Source: Camellia lanceoleosa
Taxonomy: Eukaryota; Streptophyta; Magnoliopsida; Ericales; Theaceae
Direction of reading: 5' to 3'
Assembly: GCA_025200525.1 (NCBI GenBank)
Contig: CM045761.1
Span: 60,854,009 to 60,918,008 of the forward strand
DNA length: 64,000 nt
The notes beneath the pieces were generated by a model, which saw only the letters and a program-made list of their open reading frames with translations, made no database searches and was not told the origin of the DNA. Positions 44,215 through 56,399 of this stretch are shown here, in pieces. Position 1 is the stretch's first letter. Each line of letters begins with the position of its first letter. The position numbers were made by a program, and so were the translations under genes.

Positions 44215-45929
44215 ATTACCTATATGGAGTGACTTATGAAGTGTACATTGACCATAAAAGTTTAAAATATTTTTTTACTAAAAAGGAACTGAACATGAGA
44301 CAGAGGAGATGGCTTGAACTGATAAAAGATTTTGACTTGCAGATTATGTACCATCTAGGAAAGGCCAATATAGTAGCAGATGCTTTGAGCCAAAAACCCA
44401 TTGAGAATTTGGCATGCTTGTTTATTGGTCAAAAACAATTATTGTATGAGCTGGAAAGAAATGAAATTGAGATTGTTTTGCGTGAACAAGGTGGAATTTT
44501 AGCCGTCATTTTTGTACAACCAGCCATAATTGAAGAAATGAAAGGAAAATAGTTAGACAATGAATATCTGAAGAAGATTGTTGATGAGATTGATTCAAAA
44601 CTGAGGCCTGGATTTGTGTAAGAAAGTAATGTATTAAAGTTTCAGGGTAGGCTTTGTGTACCAGATTATTTAGACTTGAGAAAGCGTATTATGACCAAAG
44701 CCAACAATTCTAAATTGGCTATGCATTCGGGGAATACAAAGATGTCTAAAGATTTGAAACAAAATTTCTGGTGGCCTGGAATGAAGAAGAGTATTGTTGA
44801 TTTTGTAGCCAAGTGTTTGCATCGCCAACAAGTAAAAGCCGAACATCAACAACTCGTTGGATTGCTTCAACCATTTCCAATACCAGAATGGAAATAGGAG
44901 CATATCACAATAGACTTCATTATCGGTCTGCCTCGCTTTTCTAGAGATATAGATTCTATCTGAGTCATTGTTAATCGTTTGACTAAATCTGCTCACTTAC
45001 CTGTTAAAACCTTTTATAATGTGGACAAATTGGCTAATATTTATGTGAATGAGATTGTGAGACTGCACGGAATGCCAGTGTCTATTGTATCTGACAGAGA
45101 TCCTAAGTTCATTTCAAGATTCTAACAGAGTCTACAGCAAGCTTTGGGAACGGAATTGAAACTGAGCAGTGCTTATCACCCACAGACAGATGGCCAATCT
45201 GAACAAACCATTCAAACTTTGGAAGATATGTTAAGAATTTGTGTTAAATTTCCAAGGAAATTGGGAGACGTACTTTCCTCTGGCCGAATTTGTGTATCAT
45301 AACAGTTATCATTCGACTATTGGCATGGCTCCTTACGAAGCTTTGTATGGTCGAAAATGATGATTTCAATTTGTTGGGCCGAAGTAGGTGATAGACCGTC
45401 ATTGGGACTGAAACTTGTGAAAGAGAAGACTGAGAAAGTAAAACTGATTCAACAACGGTTAAAAACCGCACAGAGTCGTCAAAAGAGTTATGCGGATGTC
45501 CGAAGAAGAGACAGAGAATATGAAGTCGGTGACCATGTGTTTATCAAAGTAACTCCCATGAAAGGGTAGACACGGTTTGGGGTTAAAGGCAAACTAGCAT
45601 CATGGTACATTGGCCCGTATGAAATCATTGAGAAAATTAATTTGGTGACGTATCAAGTGGCTTTGCCTCCAGTCATGGTGAATATGCACAATGTCTTTCA
45701 TATTTCAATGCTTCGAAATTATTTGAGAGATCCATTACATGTGATTAAACTAACTCACGTGCTTCTAAAAGATGATTACATATATGAAGAATGGCCAATC
45801 CAAATTCTGAACCGTCGGATCAAAAGATTAAGAAACAAAGAAATTCTATTAGTGAAAGTAGACTGGCAAAATCACAGAGGGAGGTATACAACATGGGAAA
45901 CAGAAGAAGATATGATGAGAAATATCTGA
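44215..45929 (+). pseudogene. Chromovirus pol 3' half: RNase H, integrase, chromodomain
   Basis: Element 3, cut at its 5' side by element 2. The order is: RNase H end ([44 protein letters not shown]), an integrase zinc finger remnant (FWWPGMKKSIVDFVAKCLHR, QQVKAEHQQ), core ([47 protein letters not shown]) and a C-terminal GPYEIIEKINLVTYQVALPP, then a chromodomain-like end (LLVKVDWQNHRGRYTTWETE) at 45,929. The DDE residues are visible. Stops at about 44,897, 44,960 and 45,123 replace Trp codons, and a frameshift lies near 45,250. The chromodomain and the LTR type suggest the Tekay/Del branch. Confidence 0.9.
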
Positions 45930-45997
45930 ACTTGTTTCCATTGGACCCTATATTCTTCCGAAATGAAGGTAATTTGAGTTTGGAGGACCAAACTCTT

Positions 45998-46011
45998 TAA
46001 AGGGGGAAGAT
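45998..46011 (+). other. Polypurine tract of element 3
   Basis: TAAAGGGGGAAGAT directly precedes the LTR start TGTAACAACCCC. Confidence 0.85.
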
Positions 46012-46949
46012 TGTAACAACCCCGACCTGTGATTAGCTTATCATTTTTAATTAAGAATGCCTAATGAGTAATTAAGAGGAAATTATGAGTTAATTGCATG
46101 TGTATTTTGTTATTTTTGTTTATACCTATCTGACGTAGGAATATCTGTCTAAATTTCTGATTCAATATGCGAATTGAAGGCCTTATCGGCATCCGAACAT
46201 GAAATTGACTAAGTTTATATGTTATTTACAATTTTTGAAATTTTATGGTGGGTTGAATTGAAATTTGATTCGGAATTAAATAATTAGAATAAAACAATAA
46301 CAAACGATTAGTCTTAAGACAAGCTAAGTTGAGTCTAGAAACCTCAGATATATACATATGACCATCTTTGAGCCTTCAAAAATGTGAGAAGAGAGGGAAA
46401 GGAGGAGATTGAGGTCAAAAGAAGAGAAAAGAGAGAGATTGCTAAACATTGAAAAGGAATTGAAGGAATCAAGCTTAGACTTGCTAGAATTCAAGAGAAT
46501 GTAAGCTTCTAGGTAAGAATTCAACAGGTTTAAATGTTTTAACATGAGAATTGAGTTTGGAAAGTAGAGAAGAAGATCATTCTTTGCATGCATGTTCATG
46601 TCATTATGTTTTGAAAGTATTTTCAAGGAATTCCCTCTTGCATGTTAATGTTTTAACTTGGTTTTGGAAATTCATCATGTTTTACATCACTTTAGCCTAT
46701 TTGATCATGTTTTGGAAGGTTGGAGTTCATATCATTACATGCATGTTATGTTTTCAAAGTTTCAAGTTTTGCTTTTGAACAATTTACATGTTTTTGGGCT
46801 TTGATTTTGTGAAATGGCTTTCAATTCATGAAGTTATACAAGTTTAAACATGTTTTCTCAAGTTTTTGGCCCAAAAGAATATGATTTTGTGCATTGGAAA
46901 TGGATTTTGAACTTGGAACTGAAATCTAGAAATTCCAAATTTTGCATCT

Positions 46950-47150
46950 TCGCTCGAGTGACCACCCTTTGTTTTGAATCTTGGCTCGAGCGACCAAAAG
47001 TTGGCTTGAGCGAAAAATTCAAGCTCCCAATAGTTTTGCAGACAATTGCACGGTGGCTCGAGCAACCGTAGAGCGTGAAAATCAATCATCCAATGCTTTT
47101 ATAAACTTTGCAGACCGCTCGAGCGACCCAAGCTTCGCTCGAGCGAACTG
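46950..47150. repeat. Cluster of GCTCGAGCGA palindromes
   Basis: At least six copies (CGCTCGAGTGACC, GGCTCGAGCGACC, GGCTTGAGCGA, GGCTCGAGCAACC, CGCTCGAGCGACC, CGCTCGAGCGA) interspersed with TTTGCAGAC. Same module as at 992-1,205. Confidence 0.85.
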
Positions 47151-47524
47151 CCCTGTTTTCAAAATTTTGGCTAAGTATTTCAAAGTACAGTTTTGCATCC
47201 TCATTACATTCTAGGCATTCTAGGCCATGTTGGAGCTATAATAATGAGGATAAGAGTTATAAACACACGCTAAGAATGAAGAATAATTAGTTTAACACCG
47301 ATAGCACGTGTGTTCAAGTGTATCTATCATGTGTTTGTAAGTCATGTTTAACACCCGCTTGATCGATCTGTTTTGTACAAATGATCTATTATGCTATTGG
47401 AGTTATTTGTGAGTAACAACTCTCTAAAGCTATGTTTGACTATAAGTATTTTCTGACTTATATGATATGATTTGTTTTCTGAAATGCTATTTTGTGAATC
47501 ATGAATGAATGTCCAATTTTCAAA

Positions 47525-47765
47525 AATATAATTGTGGCATTCTTAGTTCACGTGGCCCTCATCCGGTGGAAATAATATTGTGGCCAATATGCACGTAGCC
47601 CTCGCCTCGGTGGAAATAATACCGTGACCTACGTTCATGTGGCCCTTGCCTGAGGGTAATAATACTGAGGCCTATGTTCACGTGGACCTCGCCTGGAGAA
47701 TACAATACTATGGCTATATGTGCACAAAGATGTTGGCCTTATGGTCGTCTGTACCGACTATGCAT
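47525..47765. repeat. ~43-48 bp tandem repeat, about 4-5 copies
   Basis: The unit contains GTTCACGTGGCCCTCGCC, then GGTGGAAATAATA, then TGGCCTA. Located in the 3' part of the chromovirus LTR. Confidence 0.88.
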
Positions 47766-48355
47766 GTGGGTCTTATGACCAATTTTATCTGTTAGCTAAT
47801 GGATGTACCACATAAAACTACTTATGAATTCTGTATAAGTATGTGAATCTAAATCTATTTCTCATATGAACTCTGATACTGAATCTGTGATGGACATCAT
47901 TCATAAACCCTTTACTCTATTGTTATTAACTAGGCTCCAGTTCATCGTATTATTTATGTATATAGGTGATCAGGCATGGGATCAGGCCTAAGCTGCTACC
48001 TGGAGTTCTATTTTGGGTCAGCCAACCACCGTGCCTCCCGAATTAAGAAGTGGTCAAGCTTGGTGAACCATGTTTAAGACTTTTGTTTTTTTGTCTGAAC
48101 AAGTTTCTGTACTATCTGTGTATTGGGCTAAGACTCATTTTAGTTTATCTATATATAAGCTGTCATCATATATGTAAATACAAGTTTGAAATTTTTCTGT
48201 CCTATGTATGTCTACACAGCTTTATGGACATTGTATTTTGATATTGCTTCCGCTAGCCCCTTAATTTTACTAATATGTTCAAAGGCCTTCAGTAATCCCA
48301 AGATTACTGGCCGGTTACGATACCAAACTTATAGGGGCAGGTTTGGGTCGTGACA

Positions 48356-49700
48356 AAATCTAACACCCGTGTTGGCATGAGGACTACGTCGTGGGAAGAG
48401 ATTGACCCTTAGTATCTTATGGGCTTTGCATGACCATGTGGCCATCCGATATGCATCGATTGACGCATACTTGACCTCATGATACTTCGAGATGCTGTCA
48501 AAGACCCAACATGTTATGTTGGCTTGTCGGATAAGTCGAGGGCCTTTGCTAGCACATTGTTGTGTGGCTAGGCACCTTGATGACATGAACCTAAGTTGGG
48601 CGAGTACCTTGCTTGAAATAACCTTGGCACTATGAAGCAACTTATGCCGTACTTGGTGCACTTGAGGCATCATGCCTACTTATGGCATCCGGGTAAAGAC
48701 GGAGCTTCCTTGTAGAGTTGTTCTGCTTGACAAAGCATTGGGCCCTAATGTTCAAAACGGGTGAGATCATTAACACTTGATTTGTCAATGACCTATCGTA
48801 GGCCTAAACTTGGTGGAGTTTGAGTGCCACATGGGCAAAAAATTGATCCGCTGCGACTCTAAAGGAGTTAGCCCCGAACACCTTGCCATGGTTTGTAGAA
48901 AATTGTATCTAGTTTTCAGAATATTTTTCAGAAGTGTCATAACTTTGCTAGATTTTTAGTTATTTAATAAAATGCCAGCACCGTTCAAATTTATCGACTG
49001 TTATGAAAATTAGATTTTCTCTCAAACCTCTCACTCTTTTTCGATAAAACCTTTTTTTCCATGAAAGCTAATACTTAAAGGAAGGTTTTGACATAAAACT
49101 AAGGTTAAGGAGATTTTTTTTACATTTTTCTAGAATTTTTGCAAGTGGGCTATAAAAACCGATTCTTTGAGCATAAAGCTTGAACTAAAAGGAAAAAAAA
49201 AAATAAGAAAAGAGGATAACCACGAATAATTATTCACTTCCATTATAATGAAAACATTTTAGATAATATATATTCAACTTAGAATGTTAGACTCAAGGTG
49301 TTCCATTGGAAATTATGTAAGATAGGTGTAGAAAAAGATAGTTTTGCACTAATTAAGTAAAAACACAAGTAAGGGTAAACTCCCTTCATTTTTAACACAA
49401 GAATACCATGTATACAATCTAAAAATAATATTCTAAACATCTAATTCTATGTATTTAGAAGAGAAAATAAAAGAATGGATTGTGTTGTGACTTACTTGAA
49501 TGCCTATGAAATGATATTGTGCAAATGAGCTCTCCTTTTCTTCCTCTTCCTCCAAGGCTCACAATTTCTCTCATCTTTCTCTCCTTCTTGCTGAAATTAG
49601 TGTGTGTGTGTGTGTGTGAATGTGTTTGATGTGCAAAGAATGCTAGGGGAGGGTTTTATTTATAAAAAAATTAAGATGAATTGTCTAAAATGTTCTTGGT
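48356..49700. other. Unclassified DNA, possible remnant LTR on the minus strand
   Basis: No coding domain seen. On the minus strand, TTTATAAATAAAACCC (about 49,660) followed by a purine-rich leader and CATTCAAGTAAGTC (donor-like, about 49,490) resembles an LTR or gene promoter. A GT microsatellite lies at 49,598-49,617. The left part (48,356-48,900) is more GC-rich and unrecognised. Confidence 0.4.
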
Positions 49701-51530
49701 TCAATTGAATATTTACATCTCTCTCCCTCTCTATATATATAACTAGTGGTAACTTAAATTATAAATTAAAAAAAAAAAAAACTATTATAATTATCTTGAA
49801 GTAATTTAATATTTTATTTTGTGGTATACATGAAATTTGTAAGTTAACTTTTATGTTTACAAATTTTAAAATTATTAGTTAAAAAAATAATATATATATA
49901 TATATATATATAACTATTTAGTGCAATTTTGATAATTTCTATTAAAAAAAAAGTTAAACCTAATTAAATGAGATTAAATGGGTTATGACATACCTCTTCT
50001 TGTTATGAAAATATACAATTTAAAAGTTATTATTAAGACAAATATACAATTTTATTATTAAATGTGAAGTGAAATGATATTTAACAATAATTACTATGAT
50101 ATTTCTATTATTAATCTAATAATTTAAGTTACATTTCTTTTGATTTTAATTTCATGACTAAAAATACAATATGAATATAATACACACACGGATTTCTAGT
50201 CTTTAAAAATAAGAAGGTTTCAAAATATTTTCAAACTTTCATCATTTTCTTTTAATTTTTTTTTATCTAATTTGATTTTAAATTTGAATAACATTTTTGA
50301 TTTGATATGAATTACTTTAACTTTTTCATTAAATTTTTATCAATTTTTAAAAGAACTTTCATTCTTATCCCATTTTTTTTTCCTTTTCACCAATTTTGAT
50401 GAAAAAAAAATAATTTTCAATGTTTCATCTTTTTAAATTTTTATAAAATTATTTGTTGATAAAAATATTAAGGGTTGAAGATTCTCTTAATTGGAATTAT
50501 AGTGAAATAACATCTTAAAATAGTCAAAGTTTGAGTATATGGTTGGTTGAAATGTATAATTTAATTAATTCTCTTCTCATATTTATATACAAATTGACAC
50601 TTATGACTACATCATTATAAGTCAGATTATGTAAAAAAAATTTAGGTGCTAAACATTTTTCATTTGTAAATATCGTACATGTTAAAAAAAGAAAAAAAAA
50701 ATGTGTAGCTTTTGGATATGGTTTATCAATTTTATTTTATGGACATAAACAATTGATGTTTCAATTTAAAAAATTAAAAAGTAAAAAAAAAAATAGATTG
50801 GGTTTTTTTTAGAGATAAAAGAAGTCATCCAACTCTTCTATATACTATTTAAGATGGATTATTTAATCACATAAAAAAATAGAAATTATATTTGGAGATT
50901 ATCTCTATATATTATACTATTATAGCTATAACAAAATAACTATAATAAATATGAAAAGTTATATTAAACTTTCGTTTTCAATTAATTGAATTATAATTAA
51001 CAAATTAACAAATAGCAGTAATGGTATAATGTGATAGAAATATGATAAAAATAAAGAATACAATGATATCTAAAAGTTTTAAATTTACCTAGTTATACAA
51101 AAATCTAATGTTATAGTAAAATCTTCAATTCCCAATAAACTTTCACATTTTCTATAAAATAAAATGACAATAAAAAATAAAAAATTTCATACCCATTTTT
51201 TTACTTCTATTTTATGGTTTTCATTGAAGAAAACAAAATCCGATCAAAATACTTGGCACATAACAGAGATAGATACTTCGATTGCAATCATAATTATCAA
51301 TAATTCTACTCCACCATGCAAGCCTGTAAAGAAACACATAAACCTCACTAAAACCGAAACTAAACCAACAATAAAGAAAGAGAATCACACAGGAAAAAAA
51401 ATAAAGTTAAAAAACAAATAAATTTATGGAGTGAGAGAATGTTACCTCCAACAACTTAGACCTCACCTAACCTAATCCATTAGCTCATCCGCTAGTGCTC
51501 CACTAGTGCCCGCGAAGTCTAGGAATTGGG
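49700..51530. other. AT-rich intergenic DNA
   Basis: Very AT-rich with an (AT)n run at 49,890-49,912. Open frames such as that at 51,164-51,421 are Lys/Thr/Ile-rich and look like chance. No gene or element recognised. Confidence 0.7.
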
Positions 51531-51539
51531 ATGACTAAT

Positions 51540-52365
51540 CAGATTATTCTTTAAATAAGACTTAAAAATTAATTAATTTGTCTCATTAAGTGATTTAAAA
51601 TTTTGATAGATATACATTAGAAAAATAGATAATTATATCACTAAATCATAATTCAAATTTAGATATTGTCATATTTTTTTGAGATCCATATTTATTTTTG
51701 TGTGGTTTCTATTTGGTTTTTTTTTTCTTTAAATTATTTAAGATGGAGTTGTGGGTTTATATATATATATATATATTTTTTAATTTAATTTATCTATGGT
51801 TTCTATTTTGTTTAATTATTATTATTTAGATAAGTTAGGATGTGAGTAAGATATGTGATAGACATGTAAGTTTTATTGATTTAAACTATAATGGTGGGAG
51901 ATATTTTCAAATCAGATTTGTTTAGATAAACTTTAAAGATTTTTAAAATTTAAAATCGAATATTGAGATGCAAAAGAAAGATTTTGACTGAACAAATAAA
52001 AATCAAATTTATTAATTTTATCTGTTTGTATATCTGATCTTTAGTTTTTTTTTTTTTTTGGTTATGTTATGTTATAATATAATATATAAGATATAGATAG
52101 ATATCTATAACTTTCATGAAAAATATTATCTGATTTTTTGGAAAAGAGAGAAGGAAGATACGTTTTAATATTTTTTTTGTTGGAAATTTGTGAGAAAAAC
52201 TATAATGGAGAGATTATGAAATATTTTTGTTATTTTTCCATTTGAAATCCATAAATTAAGGGATAATTATTATTTCTAAACTAATTAAATAAATAAATAA
52301 ATTAGTCAACAGTTTTTTTTTTAAAATCTATTTTATAAATTGAAAAATCAATAAATTTTATAAAA
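51540..52365. repeat. AT-rich duplicated segment, copy A
   Basis: Shares CATTAAGTGATTTAAAATTTTG, AAATCATAATTCAAATTTAG and a long block around TTTAGATAAGTTA...GATTTTTAAAATTTAAAAT with copy B, which is split over 52,365-52,438, 54,441-54,550 and 55,790-56,400. The ~800 bp repeat is noncoding. Confidence 0.8.
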
Positions 52366-52438
52366 TTGATTAGTTTGTCCCATTAAGTGATTTAAAATTT
52401 TGACAGATATACATAAAAAAAAATAGATAATTATATTA

Positions 52439-54440
52439 TATAGTGATTCTGATTTTGACCCAACCCTTGTTGTATCCCGGGCTCAGGTTTCATGATTCTG
52501 TATCATTAGTATAGTCTCTTTTTCCCTTATTCCTCATTGAAATTGAGTACTGGAGTGCCTTTGTTGTGTTTGGAACAGGTTGGTTGCTAGTTGGTTCCAA
52601 TTGTTGTTCTTCAAATTTTGGCCTCCTTGCTTAAGCGAGCTTTGTAAACTCCCAATAATTTTGTAGGCCTACAAAGATACTGGAAGGGTAGTGTTCTTCG
52701 CTCGAACGAGAACTCTTGCGCTTGAGCGACAGTCTTTTGTCTGTAAAACTTTTGGGAATGTGTATTCTGCGCTCGAGCGCAAGAACTCGAGCGCAAGAAC
52801 TTCTTGCGCTCGAGTGAGGTTACTTATCTATGTCTGATCGCTCGAGCAACAACTCTTGTGCTTGAGCAAGCTGCGCGATATTAGTTTGCAGCAGCACCTT
52901 TTTACATCACTTTTTCATATCTTTTGTTCTAAAAACCCTATATCGAGACCTCTTCTCTCTAAAACTCTCTCTCTCTCTACATTTTTCACCCAGATCTAGG
53001 GGGTTCTCTACCCGTGTGCCTTCGTTAAAAAGGAAGTACGTCTTAAGAGCTCTCTTTTGATCTGATTAAAGCTTGGTTTCAGCATTTTTAAAGTTCCTCC
53101 ATCTCTTCTTTTGGTCTTCTAAGCTTGAGGTAGGTATTTTCTACACTTTTATATTGTTTTTAACTTAGTTATTTGATGTTGTATGAATAAGATTGGGATT
53201 TTGAAGTTTTTAGACAACCTAGGGTTTTGATTTAAAATCTCAAAAGGGATTTTCGTATGAATGTAATGGAAATGGTTATAGGAGTAGATATGAACTTGTA
53301 TTGTGTCAAAATAGTTGATTTTGGTATTTGGAATGAACATGGGAAAAAGGAGAGCTTGGCTCTAAAATGACTTAAATGATTATTTTATATAAATAATGAA
53401 ATTGGTAATGAAAGTGTGAAATTGGGAGGTTGTTTATATAAATGATGGAGTTAGTTATGTATTATCTCGCACCTATGGAAATTTCGCATACTTTATCTAT
53501 TGTAAAGATTGTATATCTGTTTAAAAATATCTGTTTTGGGCTATCGGTAGAGGATAGTCATGATTGTTGTAGAAATTACACAAGGACTAGGCGAATTGAA
53601 ACTAATCTCTTATTGTTGTTATTGAATACGACTGTGGTATAATACATTGTACATGTATGATATTTGGGGAGAGAAATGGAATAGACTCCATTGAATTAAG
53701 TTGGCCTGTGTATCTTAGGTGTAAGTCCCAAAAATCGCGCGCATACATGGGTGCCGATTCCCGCGGATGAAGTAAAATGACAAATTGAAGTGTTGTGTAT
53801 TGATTATATATGTTTGAGAACCACTGAGTTATAGTCTCAGTTGGATGGTCAGGATAATAAGAAACATGACTCATGAAGTGAGGTGAAATGAATTGACATG
53901 AATGAAATTGAGATAAGACAGATTGGAATAAAGAAATTTGGTATATAATGATTTGTAAAATGTGATTGATTTTATGATAGGAATTAGACATACATTTCAT
54001 GCTTATACCTTTGTTAAGATTCATATATTGTGTTAGATTGTTTCTACTGGGTTTAGCTCACCCAATTGTGGAAAACCATTTTCAGGTGCTGGTAACATAC
54101 CTCCGCCAAGGCAGTAGCTTGGAGAAACTTGGAGCAAGGGCTCATTTTTTTTGTATTTAATTTGTATATCCAAGGGCTTTAACTATATTGAGCTATACTT
54201 ATTTTGTTGTAACCAATGAATGACTTGGGAAGATGTAAGCCGTTACGACATTTAAAATATCTGTTTAACTTTCATCTTTTATTATCAGTAACACATGCCG
54301 TAGATTCAGGATAGGACATTTATGAATGTATATAGCACGTGTCACCTTTTTTATATTAACTCTGATGAATGAAATTATGTTGTTTCAATTCTATTTCTGT
54401 AAAAGAGATGGGTTTGTCATATTTATTTTGGGGCGTTACA
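52439..54440 (+). mobile_element. Solo chromovirus-type LTR (~2.0 kb), TSD TATTA
   Basis: TATTA flanks it (52,434-52,438 and 54,441-54,445), and removing it restores AATTATATTACTAAATCATAA, as in copy A near 51,640. It ends GGGGCGTTACA. The start reads TATAGTGATTCTG, so the first TG seems mutated. It contains CTCGAG palindromes. No internal coding region is attached. Orientation is taken from the ...TTACA end and is tentative. Confidence 0.8.
52625..52875. repeat. Cluster of CGCTCGAGCG palindromes
   Basis: Copies include CGCTCGAACGAG, CGCTTGAGCGAC, GCGCTCGAGCGC, CTCGAGCGC, CGCTCGAGTGAG and CGCTCGAGCAAC, interspersed with CAAGAACT and TGTAAAACT. Third occurrence of the module in this window. 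Confidence 0.85.
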
Positions 54441-54568
54441 TATTACTAAATCATAATTCAAATTTAGATATTGTTATAACTTTTTGAGATCTATATCTAA
54501 ATTCTTATTTTTTTTATTTTTATATAGTTTCTATTTGTTTTTTTTTTTCCCACCGTGGGAAGGAGGGG

Positions 54569-55783
54569 GGGAATTACCTACACCTCCCTTGAGTTTTAGC
54601 TAAATTACAGATTCGCCCATGAGGTTTCAGAAATTATATCTCGCGCCCCCGAGGTTTATAACTATTAACAAAACGTTAAGAATGGTTAGTTAACATCACT
54701 AAAATATAAATTGATGGACGATATTACTCTTGCTGAAATCCTTTTCATAAATCAACAAAATTTACAAAAGAATTACGTTAGATGGAAAAAGAATTAAGTT
54801 TTTGGAACCATGTTTGATTTGTTGTTTAGAAAAAAAAAAAAAATTCAGAATTTAAAAAAAATAAAAACTAATTTAATAAAAATAAATATGCAAAAATATA
54901 TTTGATTTGTAAAAATTATTTCTAACCACTCAAAAGATAAAATTATATAAAAAACAATAATTATTTTTTATTTTTTATTTCTTAACCAAATTCATTTTTA
55001 ATTTTTGAAAAAAATTAAAATAAATTTCTAAAAATCAAACAAAACATATTATAAGAATTTTTTGATAACCATTTCTTGTGTTTTTAACTTATTTAATTAT
55101 TTGTTAATTTTATGATATTTTCATCATCTAACATTACAATATATAAGAATTTTAGAGACTAATTTTTTTTATTTCTAAAAGTAAAAATTTTGTTACAAAA
55201 GATATTTATAAACTAATTTCTATCGTCGTGAGGATAGTCACTAAAAGGTCGCCCTGAAAAGTCAAAAATAAGGTTTTTAGCTATAAAATTTGGAAAATGT
55301 CAATAATAAATAGACTTTTAGGGACAAAATAATTTAGTCTCAAAATGATTTATTTTTTGAGACAAAAAATTTGATACCAAAAAGATAATAATTAATCATT
55401 AATTTTCATTTTTCGTTCCTAAAAATATAATGACACTTTTCGCAGCAAAAATATTTAGTCCCCTAAAAATAATTTTATCCCTAAATTTTGATCTCTAAAA
55501 TCTTAATTTTTTGTAATGTGATAAGTGTTTTTCCATTCTAATTTTGCATTTCATAACTTATTTAAAAATGATAATTTAGCTAAACCTTAGGAGAAAATAT
55601 GTAATTTAGCTAAACCTCAAGAGAGTGTAGGTAATTTGCCCTTATTTGTCAAAAGGGCATTTTAGTCAATTTACGATATCCGTTAATGGCGTTAATTGCG
55701 ATGGTACGGGATGTAATTTTTGAAATCTCAAGGGAGAATCTGTAATTTCGTTAAACATCAAGGGAGGCATAGGTAATTTTCCC
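54569..55783. mobile_element. Mutator-like nonautonomous element, composite right end
   Basis: The left terminus GGGAATTACCTACACCTCCC is matched by an inverted copy ending at 55,783 (GGTAATTTTCCC) and by a second inverted copy ending at about 55,640 (GTAGGTAATTTGCCC). The inverted similarity extends about 60-80 bp. No transposase. It interrupts copy B of the AT-rich repeat. A target duplication could not be settled because the left flank is poly-T. Confidence 0.7.
55132..55518. mobile_element. MITE nested in the Mutator-like element
   Basis: Terminal inverted repeats are CATTACAATATATAAGAATT on the left and, inverted on the right, CATTACAAAAAATTAAGATT, both followed by TTTAGAGA. The interior has TTTAGTCTCAAAATG and AGGGACAAAAT words. 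CATTACAA resembles mutated CACTA termini; family assignment is tentative. Confidence 0.65.
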
Positions 55784-56399
55784 TTTTCTTAGATGAAGTT
55801 GTGTGTTTCTATTTTTTTTTTAAATTTAATTTATATGTGGTTTCTATTTGTTTTTAATTATTATTATTTAGATAAGTTATGATGCGAGTTAAATATGTGA
55901 CAGATATGTGAGTTTTATTGATTTAAAGTATGATAGTGAGAGATATTTTTAAATTAGATTTGTTTAGATAGACTTTAAAGATTTTTAAAATTTAAAATTA
56001 GATATTGAGAGGCACAAAAAATATTTTAATTGAATAACTAAAAATTAAATTGATTAATTTTATCTGTTTGTATATTTATTTTTTAATTTTTTAATTTTTT
56101 TGGTTAGGTTATATTATAATATATAAGATATAAATAGATACCCATAACTTTCTTGAAAAATATTATATGATTTTTTGGAGAAAAGAAAAGGAATGCAAGT
56201 TTTAATATATTTTTTTTTGAAAATTGATGAGAGAGATTATGATGGAGAGTTTATGAAATATTTTTATTATCTTTCTATTTGAAATTCAAAAATTAATGGA
56301 TAATTATTATTTCTAAAATAATTAAATAAATAAATCAACTGATAGGTTTTTTTTAATCTATTTTATAAATTGAAAAATCAATAATTTTAGAATAAGAGT

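Larger units (their letters stand above)
46012..48355 (+). mobile_element. 3' LTR of chromovirus element 3 (2,344 bp)
   Basis: Runs from TGTAACAACCCCGACC to TTTGGGTCGTGACA, with TG/CA ends. A TATA candidate GATATATACATA lies near 46,349. The LTR contains CTCGAG palindromes and a minisatellite. The flank AAATC (48,356-48,360) would be the target duplication; its partner is outside the window. Confidence 0.9.

Noticed and set aside
50160..50205. CTAGT near 50,197 as a second Helitron end
   Set aside because: No hairpin directly upstream and no matching 5' end.
51164..51421. 85-codon open frame MTIKNKKFHTHFFTSILW...
   Set aside because: Lys/Ile/Thr-rich composition in AT-rich DNA, with no promoter context or similarity recognised.
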